From Patescibacteria group bacterium (GTDB lineage Bacteria > Patescibacteriota > Minisyncoccia > Phycocordibacterales > UBA2100): DNA of 37,903 bases. The DNA is taken from the NCBI GenBank assembly GCA_021731295.1, contig JAKFXQ010000004.1:1-37903 (forward strand). The letters are read 5' to 3'. This document shows positions 36,997-37,903 of the stretch, in pieces. Every line of letters starts with the position of its first letter. The stretch's first letter is position 1. Made by a program: the position numbers and the translations under genes. The notes beneath the pieces were generated by a model. The model searched no databases, was not told where the DNA came from, and saw only the letters and a program-made list of their open reading frames with translations.

Positions 36997-37257
36997 TTAT
37001 TCCCACCAGGACCCTTTCTTGAATCCGAGCTCTCGCGCACATTCATTCGCGACTTGGCGTAGCTCTTCGAGCGCTGTCTGATTCGAAATGACGACCGAAC
37101 GCTGAATGTCCTGTTTGATAGAGCCGAGAGCAATCACTGTGCGAGCAAGACGCATCTTTGCCGCGAAATCGTGTATCTGCGCCTGCATTTGCGGCGTGTA
37201 TGCCTTCTTCCCGGAAAAAATTTGTTCGTCCTCGAAGAATGCCGGTTCGGGTCGCAT
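36997..37257 (-). CDS. hypothetical protein, 86 aa
   Basis: Intact ORF with TAGAGT 6 nt before ATG. Confidence 0.65.
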   Translation of the reverse strand: MRPEPAFFEDEQIFSGKKAYTPQMQAQIHDFAAKMRLARTVIALGSIKQDIQRSVVISNQTALEELRQVANECARELGFKKGSWWE

Positions 37258-37280
37258 GCGGAAACTCTAGCACGCAACGA

Positions 37281-37903
37281 CTATACAACAGGCTGGTGCT
37301 CGATATCTTGTTTCTTCTTCGGCATGATGCCGTTGGTGATGAGAATATGCTCGAAGTCGTCTCGTTCAATCGTCTCCATTTCAATGAGGTGTTTCGCGAT
37401 GGCGTCCAAGGCTTTGCGGTGCTCCGTCATGACGTGCTCCGCCTTGTCGTAGGCCGTGGTGATAATCTTTTTCACCTCCTCATCGACAATGGTCGAGATA
37501 CTCTCCGACTGCTCCGAGCCCTCCACGCCGCTCCCGAAGAGCGTTTTGCCTCGAGATGCGTCAATTGCCATCGGTCCCACTTTTTCAGACATGCCGTAGC
37601 GCGTCACCATGTCTCGCGCGAGCGCCGTGAGTACTTGCAGGTCGTTTGATGCGCCGGTCGTAATGTCGCCGTATATCATCTTTTCCGCGATGTAGCCGCC
37701 AAGAGAGACGGCGATGTCGTCCTCGAACTCCTTCTGCGATTGCATGCGACGATCTTCGAGCGGCAGCTTCAGTGTGTAGCCAGCCGCGCGTCCGCGAGAG
37801 ATGATGGAAATCTTGTGCACGGGGTCCGCATACGGCAAGACCGACGCGACAAGTGCGTGACCCGCTTCGTGATATGCCGTAATCTCCTTTTCCTTCTTAT
37901 TCA
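37281..37903 (-). CDS. ftsH: ATP-dependent zinc metalloprotease FtsH, C-terminal part (runs off window)
   Basis: HEAGH readable on the minus strand near 37880, DPVHKISIISRGRAAGYTLKLP, GGYIAEKMIYGDITTGASNDLQVLTALARDMVTRYGMSEKVG. Confidence 0.95.
   Translation of the reverse strand, partial: NKKEKEITAYHEAGHALVASVLPYADPVHKISIISRGRAAGYTLKLPLEDRRMQSQKEFEDDIAVSLGGYIAEKMIYGDITTGASNDLQVLTALARDMVTRYGMSEKVGPMAIDASRGKTLFGSGVEGSEQSESISTIVDEEVKKIITTAYDKAEHVMTEHRKALDAIAKHLIEMETIERDDFEHILITNGIMPKKKQDIEHQPVV

Overview
The window looks like a piece of a Patescibacteria/CPR (Parcubacteria-like) chromosome. That taxonomic call is an inference from gene content and style, not a search result. It carries queuosine genes (tgt, queA), a DNA photolyase, gatC/gatA, NAD-dependent ligA, a near-complete type IV pilus locus (pilM-N-O-PilP-like-pilB-receiver-pilT-pilC-pilin, prepilin peptidase, four minor pilins), PCD, comF, a NYN-domain protein, recG, a PKD/peptidoglycan-binding surface protein, a riboflavin cluster (ribH, ribE, stand-alone riboflavin kinase, NUDIX), malic enzyme, dihydroorotase and the C-terminal part of ftsH. 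Five tRNA genes are readable, all on the minus strand: Asp-GUC, Met-CAU, fMet-CAU, Ser-GCU and Ile-UAU. The most unusual signal is a family of composite palindromic elements of about 170-210 bp directly downstream of four of the five tRNAs. The best copies have, in the same order, a terminator-like hairpin, an inverted copy of the adjacent tRNA 3' end split by a small hairpin, a GC palindrome, an AT-rich hairpin with a CGTC loop (gcCGTCgc), and a second, direct copy of the same tRNA 3' end at the far boundary. A second window-wide signal is that most genes start 6-7 nt after a TANNNT (often exactly TATACT) -10 box, implying pervasive leaderless transcription. Two genes instead carry strong Shine-Dalgarno leaders.
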